A stretch of 7,750 nucleotides of DNA, taken from positions 1 through 7,750 of the forward strand of contig JAHIYL010000010.1 of the NCBI GenBank assembly GCA_018815145.1, read 5' to 3'. Below, one piece after another: positions 6,430-7,750 of this stretch. Source of the stretch: Nanobdellota archaeon (lineage in GTDB: Archaea > Nanobdellota > Nanobdellia > Woesearchaeales > GW2011-AR15). The first letter of the stretch is position 1, and every line of letters begins with the position of its first letter. A program made the position numbers and the translations under genes. Under the pieces are notes generated by a model. That model was not told the origin of the DNA and ran no database searches. It saw nothing but the letters and a program-made list of their open reading frames with translations.

Positions 6430-7626
6430 CTATTCTATCTGTTCCAGCATTATTTGAGCAATCTCCCTTAGAACAAGTCCATTCAGATTATGATCAAGTT
6501 TTCCATCTTGCAGACAATCAACAATATAAATGCCATATGAATAATAGTCATCCTGATTTTGAATGAGTCCAACATCACTATAGGTATAATGAGTCCACTC
6601 ACCTACCAAAGACCCATAGTCTTTCCATAACCGTGGAAAAAGGACATGAAAAAAATCCTGATTGCCGGCAGGATATGCTGCACCCATCCTGGAGTAAAAA
6701 ACAAGACCATCTCTGTTATTCACACCAACCAGCCCATCAGGGTAGTCATATTGCTTTTGGAATGCTGACAGAATTCTTTGTCTTTCAGTTTCTGTAAGTG
6801 TGCGTAAATTTCCCTCTGCATTTATAACTATGCTCATATCATGAATTTTTTCGATTAGCCTTGTACTATCATATGCATTAGTAACTAAATTACATTCAAT
6901 GCAATAATCACACTCCTGAAGACAATAATCAGGTATATTTTCCAGATTGGCTGAATCACAAAGAGGTTTAGGCACATATACCGGAGGATCAACTTCAAGC
7001 GACCATTGCTTGATAATTGTATTATAAAATCCGTTCAATTCCAAAAATTCTCGAAATCTAATCAACACCTCGTCCGAATGATAGTCTTTGTCCAGTACCT
7101 CCATAAGCCTAGACAAGGCAATATTATTACTACTGAATGAGACAAGTCTGACATCCTTCTCCATTTCATTCCATTTTTCATATCCATAGGTATCGGGTCC
7201 AGCTGATCCAATTGTAATATAATAGAAAGTCACAAAAAAATATTTGATCGAACTCATGGGAGGAAGCCGCGTGTTACTGAAAAAATCTATAAGAATTTTA
7301 TCATCATTAAGTTGTTTCATCATTATTGAAGCTTTGCACTCCCTGCTATTTCTTGTCAATATTTCAGCTATACGAGCGTTCAGTGTTGCTGTATTCGCAA
7401 TATCTACTTTCATGGGATTGTCATTATCTTCCAAGATTTTGTCTACACCAGATACATGCACTTCATGTGCCATTACCATTCCATTCATAGCTTCAAGTAC
7501 TTCATCAAAATCAGAATAACAAATATCTTCAGATACTGATCCCTGAGAATTTGTTTGCGAACAAGAATTAAATAAAAATACAATTGAAAATATGATTAGG
7601 TAACAATACCTTCTTTTTTCACACAT
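6430..7626 (-). CDS. Unrecognised exported protein with a cysteine cluster, possible lipoprotein
   Basis: I do not recognise this 398-residue protein. Its N-terminus has basic residues (KRR, 4-6) and a hydrophobic core (about 8-20) ending in LFNSC, a lipobox-like site with Cys22 as the possible lipidated residue. It should therefore be exported and perhaps lipid-anchored. The rest is mixed helix and strand with no other obvious membrane span. One hydrophobic aromatic stretch (about 127-140, IKYFFVTFYYITIG) is short for a helix. A compact cluster, Cys223, Cys235, Cys239, Cys242 and Cys245 (C-x11-C-x3-C-x2-C-x2-C), could bind metal or form disulfides. Outside it, Cys36, Cys97 and Cys371 are scattered. 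The ATG at 7626 is the only reasonable start, because an in-frame stop lies 12 nt upstream and the signal begins at once. No Shine-Dalgarno is visible. It lies 172 bp upstream of the protease in the same orientation, so both are probably exported, but a shared job is only a guess. Confidence 0.8.
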   Translation of the reverse strand: MCEKRRYCYLIIFSIVFLFNSCSQTNSQGSVSEDICYSDFDEVLEAMNGMVMAHEVHVSGVDKILEDNDNPMKVDIANTATLNARIAEILTRNSRECKASIMMKQLNDDKILIDFFSNTRLPPMSSIKYFFVTFYYITIGSAGPDTYGYEKWNEMEKDVRLVSFSSNNIALSRLMEVLDKDYHSDEVLIRFREFLELNGFYNTIIKQWSLEVDPPVYVPKPLCDSANLENIPDYCLQECDYCIECNLVTNAYDSTRLIEKIHDMSIVINAEGNLRTLTETERQRILSAFQKQYDYPDGLVGVNNRDGLVFYSRMGAAYPAGNQDFFHVLFPRLWKDYGSLVGEWTHYTYSDVGLIQNQDDYYSYGIYIVDCLQDGKLDHNLNGLVLREIAQIMLEQIE

Positions 7627-7750
7627 CTTATATAGAGCCTATCCCTAAATTGAGTCAACAATGCGTTTGATAGAAATTTCTCATAAGAAATTGCATTCCC
7701 AGTTTGTCTTGCTTTTCTAAAAAATTAGCTTATTGAGATTGGAGCATCAC
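7627..7750. other. Non-coding edge region upstream of the 398-residue protein gene
   Basis: All reading frames I followed on both strands hit stops within a few dozen codons. The longest from an ATG is 19 codons on the plus strand from 7661. AATTTCT (7675-7681) and AGAAATT (7686-7692) form a perfect 7-bp stem with a CATA loop. CTATATAAG abuts the gene's ATG, too close to act as its TATA box. The region must hold the gene's promoter or belong to another element that continues past the window. Confidence 0.5.

Noticed and set aside
6430..7626. CAP/SCP or TPM domain in the 398-residue protein
   Set aside because: A few stretches (YTYSDVGL, or NAEGNLRTLTETE) are faintly reminiscent, but the remaining family motifs are missing, so I left the protein unassigned.
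7661..7720. 19-codon open frame on the plus strand from ATG 7661
   Set aside because: It is too short, has no ribosome binding site and matches nothing I recognise.

Overview
The window carries four genes, all on the minus strand and so transcribed from high to low coordinates: an unrecognised secreted or lipid-anchored protein (7626-6430), a very large secreted subtilisin-like protease anchored by a C-terminal membrane segment (6257-1947), and the two halves of a split transketolase (1845-1015 and 1013-21). No RNA gene, complete mobile element or CRISPR array is visible. The plus strand shows only antisense shadow frames.

The organism is most likely an archaeon, and I would guess a DPANN lineage such as Woesearchaeota or Pacearchaeota. 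The reasons are TATA/BRE-like promoters instead of bacterial -35/-10 boxes, a probable leaderless start for the protease, a T-rich transcript end with no hairpin, a transketolase split into two short subunits, and a surface protease with about 49 N-glycosylation sequons, repeated Ig-like domains, a poly-glycine linker, one C-terminal membrane helix and a short basic cytoplasmic tail. This assignment is inference; no rRNA or other marker is present.

Region by region: 1-20 is an A-rich end (T-rich on the coding strand), probably the transketolase terminator. 21-1845 is a two-gene operon with 1 nt between the genes, each preceded by a Shine-Dalgarno sequence. 1846-1946 is its promoter, with a TATA box, a purine-rich BRE-like stretch and three copies of ATAAAGT. 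1947-6257 is the 1436-residue protease. 6258-6429 is a spacer holding a TATA-like box about 29 bp before the protease ATG and an imperfect hairpin. 6430-7626 is a 398-residue protein with an N-terminal signal and a cysteine cluster. 7627-7750 is non-coding in all frames examined and contains a small perfect hairpin.

The two transketolase subunits should assemble into one thiamine-diphosphate enzyme of the non-oxidative pentose phosphate pathway. The protease and the 398-residue protein act outside the membrane and have no evident metabolic link to it. They are neighbours in the same orientation, but their separate promoters and 100-170 bp gaps do not argue for a single operon. The most interesting material is the protease architecture with its uneven sequon distribution and tail motif, the repeat array at the transketolase promoter, and the orphan cysteine-cluster protein.
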